In this document: piece after piece, positions 34,210 to 42,672 of the stretch | How positions within the stretch are numbered: position 1 is the first letter of the stretch | How the letters are laid out: each line of letters begins with the position of its first letter | NCBI GenBank assembly: GCA_947626365.1 | Contig: CANQRW010000010.1 | Span: 1 to 61,728 of the forward strand | Direction of reading: 5' to 3' | From: an uncultured Lachnospiraceae bacterium | GTDB lineage: Bacteria > Bacillota > Clostridia > Lachnospirales > Lachnospiraceae | DNA: 61,728 bases | Translations under genes and position numbers: made by a program | The notes under the pieces: generated by a model | The model's database searches: none | Told to the model about the DNA's origin: nothing | Seen by the model: the letters and a program-made list of their open reading frames with translations, nothing else

Positions 34210-34264
34210 AAAATGCTTGATTTTACTGCATTTCTGCACTTTTCGCCTTGAATTTCTATTACTG

Positions 34265-36889
34265 TCACTCAGACAACGCAGCCTGGGCCGCTGCCAGTCT
34301 GGCAATGGGTACACGGAACGGTGAGCAGGATACATAATCCAGGCCAATCTTGTGGCAGAACTCTACGGAAGACGGATCTCCGCCGTGCTCGCCGCAGATT
34401 CCTACATGGAGTTCCGGACGTACGGGCTTGCCCAGGTCGATAGCCAGCTTCATCAGCTTGCCTACGCCAACCTGATCCAGCTTCGCAAAGGGATCGTTCT
34501 CGAAGATCTTGGCGTCATAGTAAGCGTTCAGGAACTTGCCGGCGTCGTCACGGGAGAAACCGTAAGTCATCTGGGTCAGATCGTTGGTTCCGAAGCAGAA
34601 GAACTCCGCTTCCTTGGCAATCTCATCAGCGGTCAGGGCAGCTCTCGGGATCTCAATCATGGTACCCACCTCATACTTCAGATCAATGCCGGCAGCGGCG
34701 ATCTCAGCATCGGCGGTCTCAACCACGAACTTCTTCACATATTTCAGTTCCTTGATATCGCCTACCAGCGGGATCATGATCTCCGGTACCAGGTTCCAGT
34801 CCGGATGAGCCTTCTTCACATTGATGGCGGCGCGGATGACAGCCTTGGTCTGCATCTTGGCAATCTCCGGGAAGGTGACAGCCAGACGGCAGCCACGGTG
34901 GCCCATCATGGGGTTAAACTCATGGAGCCCGTCGCAGATGGCCTTGATCTGCTCTACGGTCTTGCCTTGAGCCTTCGCCAGCTTCTCGATGTCCTCTTCC
35001 TCGGTGGGAACAAACTCATGCAGCGGCGGATCCAGGAAACGGATGGTAACAGGGTTGCCTTCCATGGCCTCGTAGAGCTTTTCGAAGTCTCCTTGCTGCT
35101 CCGGAAGAATGATATCCAGAGCCTTCTCTCTCTCCTCTACAGTCTCGGAGCAGATCATCTGACGGAACGCGTCGATACGGTTGCCCTCAAAGAACATATG
35201 CTCGGTACGGCAGAGGCCGATGCCCTCGGCGCCCAGTTCACGGGCCTTCTGCGCATCATGAGGCGTATCTGCATTCGTCCTTACAGACAGTCTTCTGTAT
35301 TTATCGGCCCATGCCATAATGCGGCCGAACTCTCCGGCGATGGTAGCATCCACCGTGGGGATGATTCCGTCATAGATATTGCCGGTGGAACCGTCGATGG
35401 AGATGGGATCTCCCTCATGGAATTCCTTACCTGCCAGAACGAATTTCTTGTTGGCCTCGTCCATCACAATCTCAGAGCAGCCGGATACGCAGCAGACGCC
35501 CATACCACGGGCAACTACAGCCGCATGGCTGGTCATGCCGCCGCGGACAGTCAGGATACCCTGAGCGGCCTTCATGCCCTCGATATCCTCGGGAGAGGTC
35601 TCCAGACGAACCAGAACCACCTTCTCACCTCTCTTAGCCCATGCCTTGGCGTCCTCAGCGGAGAACACGATCTTGCCGGCAGCAGCGCCGGGAGATGCGG
35701 CCAGAGCTTTCGCCATGGGAGTCGCGGCCTTCAGGGCAGCGGCATCAAACTGGGGATGAAGCAGGGAGTCAAGGTTTCTCGGGTCGATCATCAGAACGGC
35801 CTTCTTCTCATCAATCATGCCCTCATCTACCAGATCGCAGGCAATCTTCAGCGCAGCCTTGGCAGTTCTCTTGCCGTTACGGGTCTGCAGCATATACAGA
35901 TGCTTGTCCTCGATGGTGAACTCCATATCCTGCATGTCTCTGTAATGGTCTTCCAGGGTGTGGCAGATGCCTACGAACTGCTCGTACACTTCCGGCATAA
36001 CTTCCTTCAGCTGGTCGATGTGCTGAGGTGTGCGGACGCCTGCAACCACGTCCTCGCCCTGAGCGTTCATCAGGAACTCACCCATCAGGTGCTTCTCGCC
36101 GGTAGCCGGATCGCGGGTAAACGCAACGCCAGTTCCAGAGGTCTCGCCCATATTGCCGAATGCCATCATCTGTACGTTGACAGCGGTACCCCAGGAATAA
36201 GGAATGTCGTTGTCGCGGCGGTATACGTTAGCTCTGGGGTTGTCCCAGGAACGGAATACAGCCTTGATGGCTTCCATCAGCTGTACCTTGGGATCCGTGG
36301 GGAAATCCTCACCAATCTTGGCCTTATACTCGGCCTTGAACTGATTGGCCAGTTCGTGCAGATCATCAGCGGTCAGCTCCACATCCTGCTTCACGCCCTT
36401 CTTGGCCTTCATCTCATCGATCAGTTCCTCAAAGTATTTCTTTCCGACTTCCATAACAACGTCGGAGAACATCTGAATAAATCTCCGGTAGCAGTCCCAG
36501 GCCCAGCGGGGATTGCCGGACTTCCTGGCCAGCACCTCGACTACTTCTTCATTCAGGCCCAGATTCAGAATCGTGTCCATCATGCCGGGCATGGAAGCTC
36601 TCGCGCCGGAACGGACGGAAACCAGAAGAGGATTCTCCTTGTCGCCGAACTTCTTGCCGGTGATCTCCTCCATCTTGCCGATGTACTCCATGATCTGACC
36701 CATGATCTCGTCATTGATCTTGCGGCCATCCTCATAGTACTGGGTACATGCCTCGGTCGTGATGGTGAAGCCTTGAGGTACCGGAAGTCCCAGATTGGTC
36801 ATCTCAGCCAGGTTTGCCCCCTTGCCGCCAAGCAGATTTCTCATGTTGGCGTTACCCTCGCTAAACAAATACACCCATTTGTTTGCCAT
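34265..36889 (-). CDS. ppdK: pyruvate, phosphate dikinase
   Basis: The 874-residue enzyme interconverts pyruvate + ATP + phosphate and phosphoenolpyruvate + AMP + pyrophosphate, a central glycolytic step in clostridia. Order: ATP-grasp domain (1-340, LLGGKGANLAEM near residue 16), the swivelling phosphohistidine domain with GGMTSHAAVVARGMG near residue 452 (catalytic His), and the C-terminal TIM barrel with the PEP-binding region and GICGEHGGDPSSVEFC near 830. The start is the ATG at 36887-36889 with GAGGAGG upstream; the frame extends further without one. A probable promoter with extended -10 lies at 37015. Confidence 0.97.
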   Translation of the reverse strand: MANKWVYLFSEGNANMRNLLGGKGANLAEMTNLGLPVPQGFTITTEACTQYYEDGRKINDEIMGQIMEYIGKMEEITGKKFGDKENPLLVSVRSGARASMPGMMDTILNLGLNEEVVEVLARKSGNPRWAWDCYRRFIQMFSDVVMEVGKKYFEELIDEMKAKKGVKQDVELTADDLHELANQFKAEYKAKIGEDFPTDPKVQLMEAIKAVFRSWDNPRANVYRRDNDIPYSWGTAVNVQMMAFGNMGETSGTGVAFTRDPATGEKHLMGEFLMNAQGEDVVAGVRTPQHIDQLKEVMPEVYEQFVGICHTLEDHYRDMQDMEFTIEDKHLYMLQTRNGKRTAKAALKIACDLVDEGMIDEKKAVLMIDPRNLDSLLHPQFDAAALKAATPMAKALAASPGAAAGKIVFSAEDAKAWAKRGEKVVLVRLETSPEDIEGMKAAQGILTVRGGMTSHAAVVARGMGVCCVSGCSEIVMDEANKKFVLAGKEFHEGDPISIDGSTGNIYDGIIPTVDATIAGEFGRIMAWADKYRRLSVRTNADTPHDAQKARELGAEGIGLCRTEHMFFEGNRIDAFRQMICSETVEEREKALDIILPEQQGDFEKLYEAMEGNPVTIRFLDPPLHEFVPTEEEDIEKLAKAQGKTVEQIKAICDGLHEFNPMMGHRGCRLAVTFPEIAKMQTKAVIRAAINVKKAHPDWNLVPEIMIPLVGDIKELKYVKKFVVETADAEIAAAGIDLKYEVGTMIEIPRAALTADEIAKEAEFFCFGTNDLTQMTYGFSRDDAGKFLNAYYDAKIFENDPFAKLDQVGVGKLMKLAIDLGKPVRPELHVGICGEHGGDPSSVEFCHKIGLDYVSCSPFRVPIARLAAAQAALSE

Positions 36890-37012
36890 AAATTGTTTCC
36901 TCCTCGAAATATTTGCGGTAGGTATCCTACCATTGATAAATGACTGTCCGACCTCCGGCAGACACACCCTTAGCAGGGCGCAGAAAAGAAAAAGGCCTGG
37001 GTCGGTCTGTTA

Positions 37013-37023
37013 TTAGTATACCA
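37013..37023 (-). promoter_or_regulatory. extended -10 promoter of ppdK
   Basis: Minus strand TGGTATACT, with TATACT at 37015-37020 and the TGn extension. The -35 is poor (CTTTAC at 17 bp). It leaves a leader of about 115 nt before the ppdK start. Confidence 0.5.
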
Positions 37024-37151
37024 TATTTATCCTTCAAGTAAAGGGATAATTTTCCATGTAAATGCTTACATTTAAAGAAAAAATGTCTTGTACCGAAAGA
37101 AATGCAAGAGAAAATTTTTGCGTGCCGCATATGCGGGCAATATAAAAAACG

Positions 37152-37184
37152 CGTCACTGGCGCTTTGTTTGCATACTGACGCAA
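37152..37184 (-). repeat. terminator-associated repeat, copy 3
   Basis: Minus strand TTTGCGTCAGTATGC, AAACAAA, GCGCCAGTGACGCG, then a six-T run. It follows the hsp20 terminator directly. The GCG-CCAGTGA-CGC hairpin plus T-run resembles a second terminator. Confidence 0.85.
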
Positions 37185-37188
37185 ACTC

Positions 37189-37223
37189 AAAAGCGGCGGA
37201 GAGTTCTCTGTTCTCTCCGCCGC
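37189..37223 (-). terminator. intrinsic terminator of hsp20
   Basis: Perfect 11-bp arms GCGGCGGAGAG (37193-37203) and CTCTCCGCCGC (37213-37223) followed leftward by TTTT. Confidence 0.9.
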
Positions 37224-37241
37224 CTGTGATTCTGCAAAACA

Positions 37242-37673
37242 TTATTCGATGGAAATATATTTCTTCTCTTCTACCTTGGGCTGAGGCTGTTTCTTGGGAA
37301 CGGACAGCTTCAGAATACCGTCCTCGAAACGGGCCCTGATGTCCTCTTCGGTCACTTCCTCGCCTACATAGAAGCTTCTGCTGCAGGAACCGATATAGCG
37401 CTCTCTGCGCAGGTACTTACCGGACTTGTCCTTCTCATCGTTATTCTGGCTGGTGTGGGCCTCAATGGTCAGGTAGCCTTCCTTCAGGTTCGCCTTGATG
37501 TCTTCCTTCTTAAAGCCGGGCAGATCAATGTCCAGCTCATAGCCGTTCTCCAGTTCCCGGATATCCGTCTTCATCAGGTTGGGAATCTGAACCTCCGGCA
37601 TATGGCTGCGGAAGGGGAATCCATCCATCCAATCATCAAATAATCTCTCTCCAAAAACGCTCGGTAACAACAT
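37242..37673 (-). CDS. small heat-shock protein Hsp20/alpha-crystallin family
   Basis: The 143-residue chaperone has the alpha-crystallin domain (about 33-125) with NGYELDIDLPGFKKEDIKANLKEG-type strands near residues 42-65 and RFEDGILKLSVPKK near 118-131; a C-terminal IXI-like motif is not clear. Such proteins hold unfolding proteins in oligomers without ATP. It is a single gene under a promoter overlapped by a CIRCE operator, so HrcA-type heat-shock control is expected. Confidence 0.93.
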   Translation of the reverse strand: MLLPSVFGERLFDDWMDGFPFRSHMPEVQIPNLMKTDIRELENGYELDIDLPGFKKEDIKANLKEGYLTIEAHTSQNNDEKDKSGKYLRRERYIGSCSRSFYVGEEVTEEDIRARFEDGILKLSVPKKQPQPKVEEKKYISIE

Positions 37674-37748
37674 AAATCATCGCTCCTTTTCTATATTATA
37701 GTTTTAATTTCTATGTGATAACAAAGGCTCTTCCTTTGTTCTAAATGT

Positions 37749-37777
37749 ACTATAACACATATTGTTAGCACTGTCAA
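37749..37777 (-). promoter_or_regulatory. sigma-A promoter of hsp20
   Basis: Minus strand TTGACA (37772-37777), 17 bp, TATAGT (37749-37754). The -35 lies inside the CIRCE element. Confidence 0.88.
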
Positions 37778-37791
37778 GCCCTGAGTGCTAA
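37765..37791. promoter_or_regulatory. CIRCE element (HrcA operator)
   Basis: TTAGCACT (37765-37772), a 9-10 bp spacer, and GAGTGCTAA (37783-37791). It differs from the consensus TTAGCACTC-N9-GAGTGCTAA at one base. It overlaps the hsp20 -35, so bound HrcA would block RNA polymerase. Confidence 0.92.
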
Positions 37792-37977
37792 ATTTTTCAA
37801 AAAATTTTTCTGTTTCGTACGATGGACGACGACGGACGAACCAAAATGAGCCAAAACAGACATAACAGGCACAACAAAATCTCCCTGAAATCTTGCAAAA
37901 AGCAAAAAAGCATCTATAATAGGTCTGCGGATAGTTTGTCCCCAATAACAGAATTTTATCACCAGAGGATTCTATTT

Positions 37978-39333
37978 ATGAAGAAAAGATCATCCATGAA
38001 CATGACCGAGGGACCGCTGGCCCGGCAGATCTTCCTGTTCAGCCTCCCTCTCATACTTTCCAACATCCTGCAGGTGCTGTTCAACATGTCCGACATCGCC
38101 GTAGTAGGCCGGTTCGCCGGAGCCATGGCGCTGGGATCCGTGGGTTCCACCACCACACTGGTGTCCCTTTTCACAGGCTTCCTCATCGGCATGAGCTGCG
38201 GCGTCAATGTGCTCGCCGCCCAATACTTCGGAGCCAGGAGGCCCAAAGATCTGGATGAGACCGTTCACACCTCTCTTCTGGTCTGCCTCGGAGCAGGACT
38301 CTTGATCCTGCTGGGCGGCGTCTGCTTTACCCGCCCGCTTCTTCAGGTTCTGAACACCAAGGAGGAGCTGATCGACGGAGCCGTCCTGTACTTGCGGATC
38401 TATTTTCTGGGGATGCCGGCTCTGGCCGTCTACAACTTCGGCAACGCCGTATTCAGCGCCGTAGGCGACACCAAAAAGCCGCTGTGCTTTCTCACAGCAG
38501 CCGGCGTGTTGAATGTGCTCCTGAACCTGTTTTTTGTTATCGTGTGCAAAATGAGCGTAGCGGGCGTGGCCCTGGCCAGCATCATTTCCCAGTATATCTC
38601 CGCCGCCCTGATCCTGGCGGCACTGTTCCGCTGCGGAAAAGAGGACTACGGCCTGCGCCTTTCATCCCTTCGCGTCTCACATTATAAATTAAAGAATATT
38701 CTCTCCCTGAGCATACCCGCCGGCTTTCAGTACGCCATCTTTCAGATTGCCAATCTGTTCATCCAGACCGGCGTCAACAGCTTCGACGCCATTGTAGTGG
38801 CCGGCAATTCCGCCGCCACCAACGCGGACGGACTGGTCTATGACGTCATGGCGGCCTTCTACACCGCCGGCTCCAGCTTCATCGGCCAGAACTATGGCGC
38901 CCGCAAAAAGAATCGGATCATGAAGGCCTACTTCATCAGCCTGGCCTATTCCTTCGGCATCGGCGCCGTCCTGGGCTTATCTCTGGTCGCCTTCGGCCGC
39001 GGCTTCCTTTCCATCTTCACCACGGAGCCTGCCGTGATCGACGCCGGTATGTATCGGCTGACCATCATGGGGCTTTCCTATGCGGTCTCCGCTTTCATGG
39101 ACGCTACCATCGCCGCCTGCCGGGGCCTGGGACGCAGCATGATCCCCACCGTGATCGTCATCATGGGCTCCTGCGTGTTCCGGGTCATCTGGGTCTACAC
39201 CGTCTTCGCCTGGTTCCACACCATCACATCCCTGTACCTGCTGTACGTGTTCTCCTGGTCTATCACGGCAGTCGCAGAGATGGTATACCTGGGAAAATGC
39301 TACCGGGAACAGGTGGCGGGACTGGAAATGTAA
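37978..39333 (+). CDS. MATE-family multidrug/sodium antiporter
   Basis: A 451-residue membrane protein with about twelve hydrophobic segments and the MatE repeats: LARQIFLFSLPLILSNILQVL at the start, DIAVVGRFAG near residue 39, and the second half starting near 245 with LSIPAGFQYAIFQ. MATE proteins export cationic compounds with Na+ or H+ influx. I start it at the ATG at 37978, with AGAGG upstream; the frame goes back to 37822 but those codons encode a basic non-membrane stretch. It is divergent from hsp20 and followed by 167 bp before the next gene. Confidence 0.93.
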   Translation: MKKRSSMNMTEGPLARQIFLFSLPLILSNILQVLFNMSDIAVVGRFAGAMALGSVGSTTTLVSLFTGFLIGMSCGVNVLAAQYFGARRPKDLDETVHTSLLVCLGAGLLILLGGVCFTRPLLQVLNTKEELIDGAVLYLRIYFLGMPALAVYNFGNAVFSAVGDTKKPLCFLTAAGVLNVLLNLFFVIVCKMSVAGVALASIISQYISAALILAALFRCGKEDYGLRLSSLRVSHYKLKNILSLSIPAGFQYAIFQIANLFIQTGVNSFDAIVVAGNSAATNADGLVYDVMAAFYTAGSSFIGQNYGARKKNRIMKAYFISLAYSFGIGAVLGLSLVAFGRGFLSIFTTEPAVIDAGMYRLTIMGLSYAVSAFMDATIAACRGLGRSMIPTVIVIMGSCVFRVIWVYTVFAWFHTITSLYLLYVFSWSITAVAEMVYLGKCYREQVAGLEM

Positions 39334-39375
39334 TGCCGAAAGCCTTGATGTTCGCGCTCATGTCCGCTTCTGTGT

Positions 39376-39445
39376 CCGCGGCTGCCTTACCGGTTCCTTT
39401 TTCTGGGTTTCCATGTCCACGGCTGGTTACCGGCTCCTTTTTCTG
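39376..39445. repeat. imperfect direct repeat after the MATE gene
   Basis: About 33 bp at 39376-39409 (TGTCCGCGGCTG to CCTTTTTCTGG) recur with a few changes at 39413-39445. It precedes the promoter at 39444. Confidence 0.6.
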
Positions 39446-39472
39446 GACAAGAGAATCCTCATCTGGTATAAT
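39444..39472 (+). promoter_or_regulatory. promoter of the enzyme I-like gene
   Basis: TGGACA (39444-39449), 17 bp, TATAAT (39467-39472), with a TG extension before the -10. It lies about 30 bp from the start codon. Confidence 0.75.
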
Positions 39473-39500
39473 ATCTGCGATTTATTGAAGGAGGAATACT

Positions 39501-41162
39501 ATGATCGTTCTTACGGGAAAAGGCGTTTCCAAAGGTATGGTACGGGGGCCGGTCCATTTTTTCCGGCGCCTGGCAGCCGACATCAGGAAAAACCCGGCGT
39601 CAGACGTACAGGCCGAATGCGGCCGCGTAAAGGCGGCCCAGATTCAGGCCGCGGCCCAGCTTAGGGAACTTGCCGAAAAAGCCAGAGGGAAAGCCGGCGA
39701 CGAGACCGCCGCCCTGTTTGAAACCCACGCCCTGCTGGCAAAGGATGAGATCTACACGGAAACCATTCGGAATCTCCTTCAGGAGCAGCGGTGCTGTGCC
39801 GAATACGCCGTACAGACGGCCGGAGAACAGGTCTCCGCCATGATGGCGGCAATGGACGACGAATATCTCAGCGCCCGCGCCGCCGATATCAGAGATGTAA
39901 CCCGCCGCATACTTAATATCCTTACGGGGACCGCAGACAGCGACGGCGTCATCCTTTCCGACGTCCCTGTCATTCTGGCTGCGGACGATCTGTCCCCGTC
40001 TGAAACTCTTCAGCTGGACAAAAGCAAAATCCTGGGCTTCATCACCTCAGAGGGTTCCGACAACAGTCACACGGCTATCCTGGCCCGCGCCATGGGTATT
40101 CCCGCAGTCTGCGGCCTGGGCCGGAAGCTGCTTCCGGAATATGACGGAAGAAACGCCTGCATAGACGGCTCTTCCGGCAAGGTATATATTGATCCCGACG
40201 CAACCATTCTCACCGAATTTGAGGCGCAATGGGCCGACAGGCAGAAACTCCGGGAAACCATGGAAGCCATGAAGGGAAAGGAAGACGTGACTCTCGACGG
40301 GAGAAAACTGACGATCTTCTGCAATATCGGCTCTCCTGGGGATGTGGCGGCAGTGCGGGACAACAACGGAAGCGGCATCGGCCTCTTCCGCTCAGAATTT
40401 CTCTATCTCGCCGCCAATAGCTGTCCTTCCGAGGAAGAACAGTTCCGGGCCTACCGGGACGTGGCGGAAGCCATGGATGGGAAACCGGTAATCATCCGCA
40501 CTCTGGATATCGGCGCGGACAAACAGGCCACATATCTTCCGCTCCGAAAAGAAGAAAATCCGGCCTTGGGCATGCGGGCCATTCGCATCTGCCTGAACCG
40601 GCCGGAGATATTCCGCACCCAGCTCCGCGCCCTGTACCGGGCATCGGCTTTCGGCAACGTAGCCATCATGTTCCCCATGATCACATCAGTCTGGGAAGTG
40701 AGGGAATGCCGGCGCTTCTGCGCGGACATCATGGCCGAACTGGAGGCAGAGGGCATCCCTTACAACAAACATACGGAAATCGGCATTATGATTGAGACGC
40801 CGGCCTCTGTCCTGATCGCCGACGCCCTGGCGAAGGAGGTTGACTTCTTCTCTGTCGGCACCAACGATCTGACACAGTATACCCTGGCCTGCGACCGCCA
40901 GGCCAACGACCTGGGCAGGTTCTTTGACCCGCGCCATCCGGCGGTCCTGCGGGCGCTTAAGATGGCAGCCGACGCGGCCCATGCCGCCGGTATCCGGATT
41001 GGCATCTGCGGCGAGCTGGGGGCTGACCCGGAGCTGGTTGAAACCTTTCTTGCTATCGGAATCGACGAACTGTCCGTGTCCCCTGCCGCTGTCCTTCCGC
41101 TTCGGGCAAAGATACGCAAAACCACTGCCGAGACCTGCACTCTCGGTCTGCTGAAGTGCTGA
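39501..41162 (+). CDS. PEP-protein phosphotransferase (PTS enzyme I-like)
   Basis: The 553-residue protein has the enzyme I order: an N-terminal HPr-binding and phosphohistidine domain (1-230) with SEGSDNSHTAILARAMGIPAV near residue 183 (His phosphorylated from PEP), and a PEP-binding TIM barrel (about 255-540) with GIGLFRSEFLYL near 292, EIGIMIETPAS near 425 and VGTNDLTQYTLACDR near 450. The G-G-x-T-S-H consensus is changed to E-G-S-D-N-S-H, a deviation that may mark a paralogue. No HPr or EII gene adjoins it. It could be the general enzyme I or a specialised one. AGGAGG precedes the ATG; the gene ends 25 bp before a bidirectional hairpin. Confidence 0.85.
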   Translation: MIVLTGKGVSKGMVRGPVHFFRRLAADIRKNPASDVQAECGRVKAAQIQAAAQLRELAEKARGKAGDETAALFETHALLAKDEIYTETIRNLLQEQRCCAEYAVQTAGEQVSAMMAAMDDEYLSARAADIRDVTRRILNILTGTADSDGVILSDVPVILAADDLSPSETLQLDKSKILGFITSEGSDNSHTAILARAMGIPAVCGLGRKLLPEYDGRNACIDGSSGKVYIDPDATILTEFEAQWADRQKLRETMEAMKGKEDVTLDGRKLTIFCNIGSPGDVAAVRDNNGSGIGLFRSEFLYLAANSCPSEEEQFRAYRDVAEAMDGKPVIIRTLDIGADKQATYLPLRKEENPALGMRAIRICLNRPEIFRTQLRALYRASAFGNVAIMFPMITSVWEVRECRRFCADIMAELEAEGIPYNKHTEIGIMIETPASVLIADALAKEVDFFSVGTNDLTQYTLACDRQANDLGRFFDPRHPAVLRALKMAADAAHAAGIRIGICGELGADPELVETFLAIGIDELSVSPAAVLPLRAKIRKTTAETCTLGLLKC

Positions 41163-41186
41163 ACTTATTGCAGAATACAAAAAGAG

Positions 41187-41220
41187 CGTCACTGGCGCTC
41201 TTTTTGCATTCTGACGTAAA
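41187..41220 (-). repeat. terminator-associated repeat, copy 4, also a bidirectional terminator
   Basis: Minus strand TTTACGTCAGAATGC, AAAAAGA, GCGCCAGTGACG. Outer arms CAGAAT/ATTCTG and AAAAAGAGCG/CGCTCTTTTT (41170-41213) form an excellent stem with T-runs on both strands. It can end the enzyme I-like transcript from the left and the gntP transcript from the right. Arm changes compared with copies 2 and 3 keep pairing. Confidence 0.88.
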
Positions 41221-41222
41221 CA

Positions 41223-41267
41223 GGGGTGCCGCAAAATCATCGAGGATAGATGATTTCGCGGCACCCC
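41223..41267 (-). terminator. long hairpin terminator of the leuC-leuD-gntP operon
   Basis: Arms of 19 bp (41223-41241 and 41249-41267) with one mismatch and a 7-nt loop. A short T-rich stretch follows leftward into the repeat element. Confidence 0.8.
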
Positions 41268-41325
41268 CTTTCGTTTCCTATGGATGGCAGAAAATCAAAC
41301 TCAATGCAGCATTTAAAGATACGGC

Positions 41326-42657
41326 TTACAGCCACAGGCTGCAGATGAAGGTCGCCGTCAGACCGCCCAACGCCATAAAGGCATTGCTCAGGGAAAGGGT
41401 CTTCAGTCCGGTCTTCATATCGTAACCCATGCAGTTGGTATAAACCCAATAGAAACTGTCATTCACATGGCAGCAGGCGCGGGCTCCGGCTCCGGACGCC
41501 AGGAAAATCAGGATCGGATTCAGTCCCAGGCTGGCCGCGATGGGAGCGCAAAGAGTGGCCGCCGTAGTAACCGCTACCGTTCCGGAACCCTGGACGATCT
41601 TCAGCAGTCCGGCGATTACAAACGGAATCAGGATGAAGGGAAGCCCTGTGTTAATGACCAGCTGCGCCAGGCTGTCTCCCGCGCCGGATACCTTCAGTAC
41701 CTGTCCCAGCGCACCGCCGGCGGCGGTAATAAATACGATGGGACCGGCATCCTTCAGGGTAGTATCCATAATTTCCAATACCTTCTTTCCACCCAGGCGC
41801 TTGCCCAGTGTGACGATCGCCAGCACCGCGCCAATAGCAAGAGCCACGTTGGAATCACCGATAAAGGAAGTTACCGCCAACAAGGGCGAACCCTCCGGCA
41901 GAAGCATGGAACAGGTTGTATTGCTCAGGATCAGCACAATGGGCACTACCAGCGGAAGCAGGCTTGCCAGGGTTCCCGGAAGATCCGTCTCGTCGTCAAT
42001 ATTCATATCCGGCGTGTCTTCCACACCTTCACGAAATGTGTAATAGCTATCCGGTTTATTCTTAAAATACAGCTCCGCGAAAATCCAGCCAAACGCGGTC
42101 ATAAACACAGCCGCGAAAGCGCCGTACAGAATGGCCTGGCCGATATCGATTCCCAGAAGGCCGGCGGCTGCCAGGGGGCCAGGTGTCGGCGGCACGTATA
42201 CATGAGTTGCCAGAAGTCCCGCGGAAAGGCTTACCGCCAGAATCGCCAGAGGAATTCTGGTCTTTTTGTGAATCGCCTTTACAAGAGGCGTCAGAATCAC
42301 GAACGCCGCGTCTGAAAACACCGGAATCGAAGCCAGATATCCGGTAATGGCCATTGCGAGACCGGCTCTTTTCTGGCCTACCAGACGTACCGCGTCAAGA
42401 GCCATCCGGTTGGTTCCCTTGGCAGCGTCCAGGTAATTGCCCAGCATGATGCCGAAAATGATCACAATACCAATGCTCTTTACGGTGCTGGAAAATCCGG
42501 ATGTGATCGCTTCTACGGTTTCCGCGCCGCTCATCCCGGCCAGAAGCCCCATGGCTACGGCAGTCGCCAGCAGTGAAATAAACGCGTTGGCCTTCACCTT
42601 CAGGCAAAGCACCAGAAGAACCACCATACCTATTACAAACACAAGTTCCATCGGCAT
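41326..42657 (-). CDS. GntP-family organic/sugar-acid permease
   Basis: A 443-residue transporter with about 12-13 hydrophobic segments, of the gluconate:H+ symporter family. It has the family features LGNYLDAAKGTNRMALDAV near residue 76, PVFSDAAFVILTPL near 114 and VPPTPGPLAAAGLLGID near 155. Members import gluconate, galactonate, glycerate and other hydroxy acids. Here it is the last gene of an operon with a LeuC/LeuD-like hydro-lyase, so its substrate is probably the dicarboxylate or hydroxy acid that enzyme handles. GAGGGGG precedes the start, which lies 15 bp after leuD. Confidence 0.9.
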   Translation of the reverse strand: MPMELVFVIGMVVLLVLCLKVKANAFISLLATAVAMGLLAGMSGAETVEAITSGFSSTVKSIGIVIIFGIMLGNYLDAAKGTNRMALDAVRLVGQKRAGLAMAITGYLASIPVFSDAAFVILTPLVKAIHKKTRIPLAILAVSLSAGLLATHVYVPPTPGPLAAAGLLGIDIGQAILYGAFAAVFMTAFGWIFAELYFKNKPDSYYTFREGVEDTPDMNIDDETDLPGTLASLLPLVVPIVLILSNTTCSMLLPEGSPLLAVTSFIGDSNVALAIGAVLAIVTLGKRLGGKKVLEIMDTTLKDAGPIVFITAAGGALGQVLKVSGAGDSLAQLVINTGLPFILIPFVIAGLLKIVQGSGTVAVTTAATLCAPIAASLGLNPILIFLASGAGARACCHVNDSFYWVYTNCMGYDMKTGLKTLSLSNAFMALGGLTATFICSLWL

Positions 42658-42672
42658 AATCTTATCCCCCTC

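Larger units (their letters stand above)
36890..37241. other. ppdK upstream region, repeat element copy 3 and hsp20 terminator
   Basis: No gene is seen. From right to left: the hsp20 terminator, the terminator-associated repeat, an AT-rich stretch, and the ppdK promoter with a leader of about 115 nt. Confidence 0.7.

Noticed and set aside
34352-36943. Very long open frame on the plus strand opposite ppdK
   Set aside because: It is antisense to a complete, conserved ppdK gene; the translation is rich in Leu, His and Gly with no family motif and no ribosome binding site. It reflects codon bias of ppdK.
36927-37190. Small proteins containing LRQYANKAPVT-like sequence
   Set aside because: The peptide arises from the dispersed hairpin element; the frames run through terminators and into unrelated sequence, and they have no ribosome binding sites. 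Copies at 25582 and 41190 behave in the same way.
39376-39445. The direct repeat after the MATE gene as a third stop-codon-crossing duplication
   Set aside because: It starts about 40 bp after the MATE stop and neither copy contains the gene's last codons, so it is a separate repeat.
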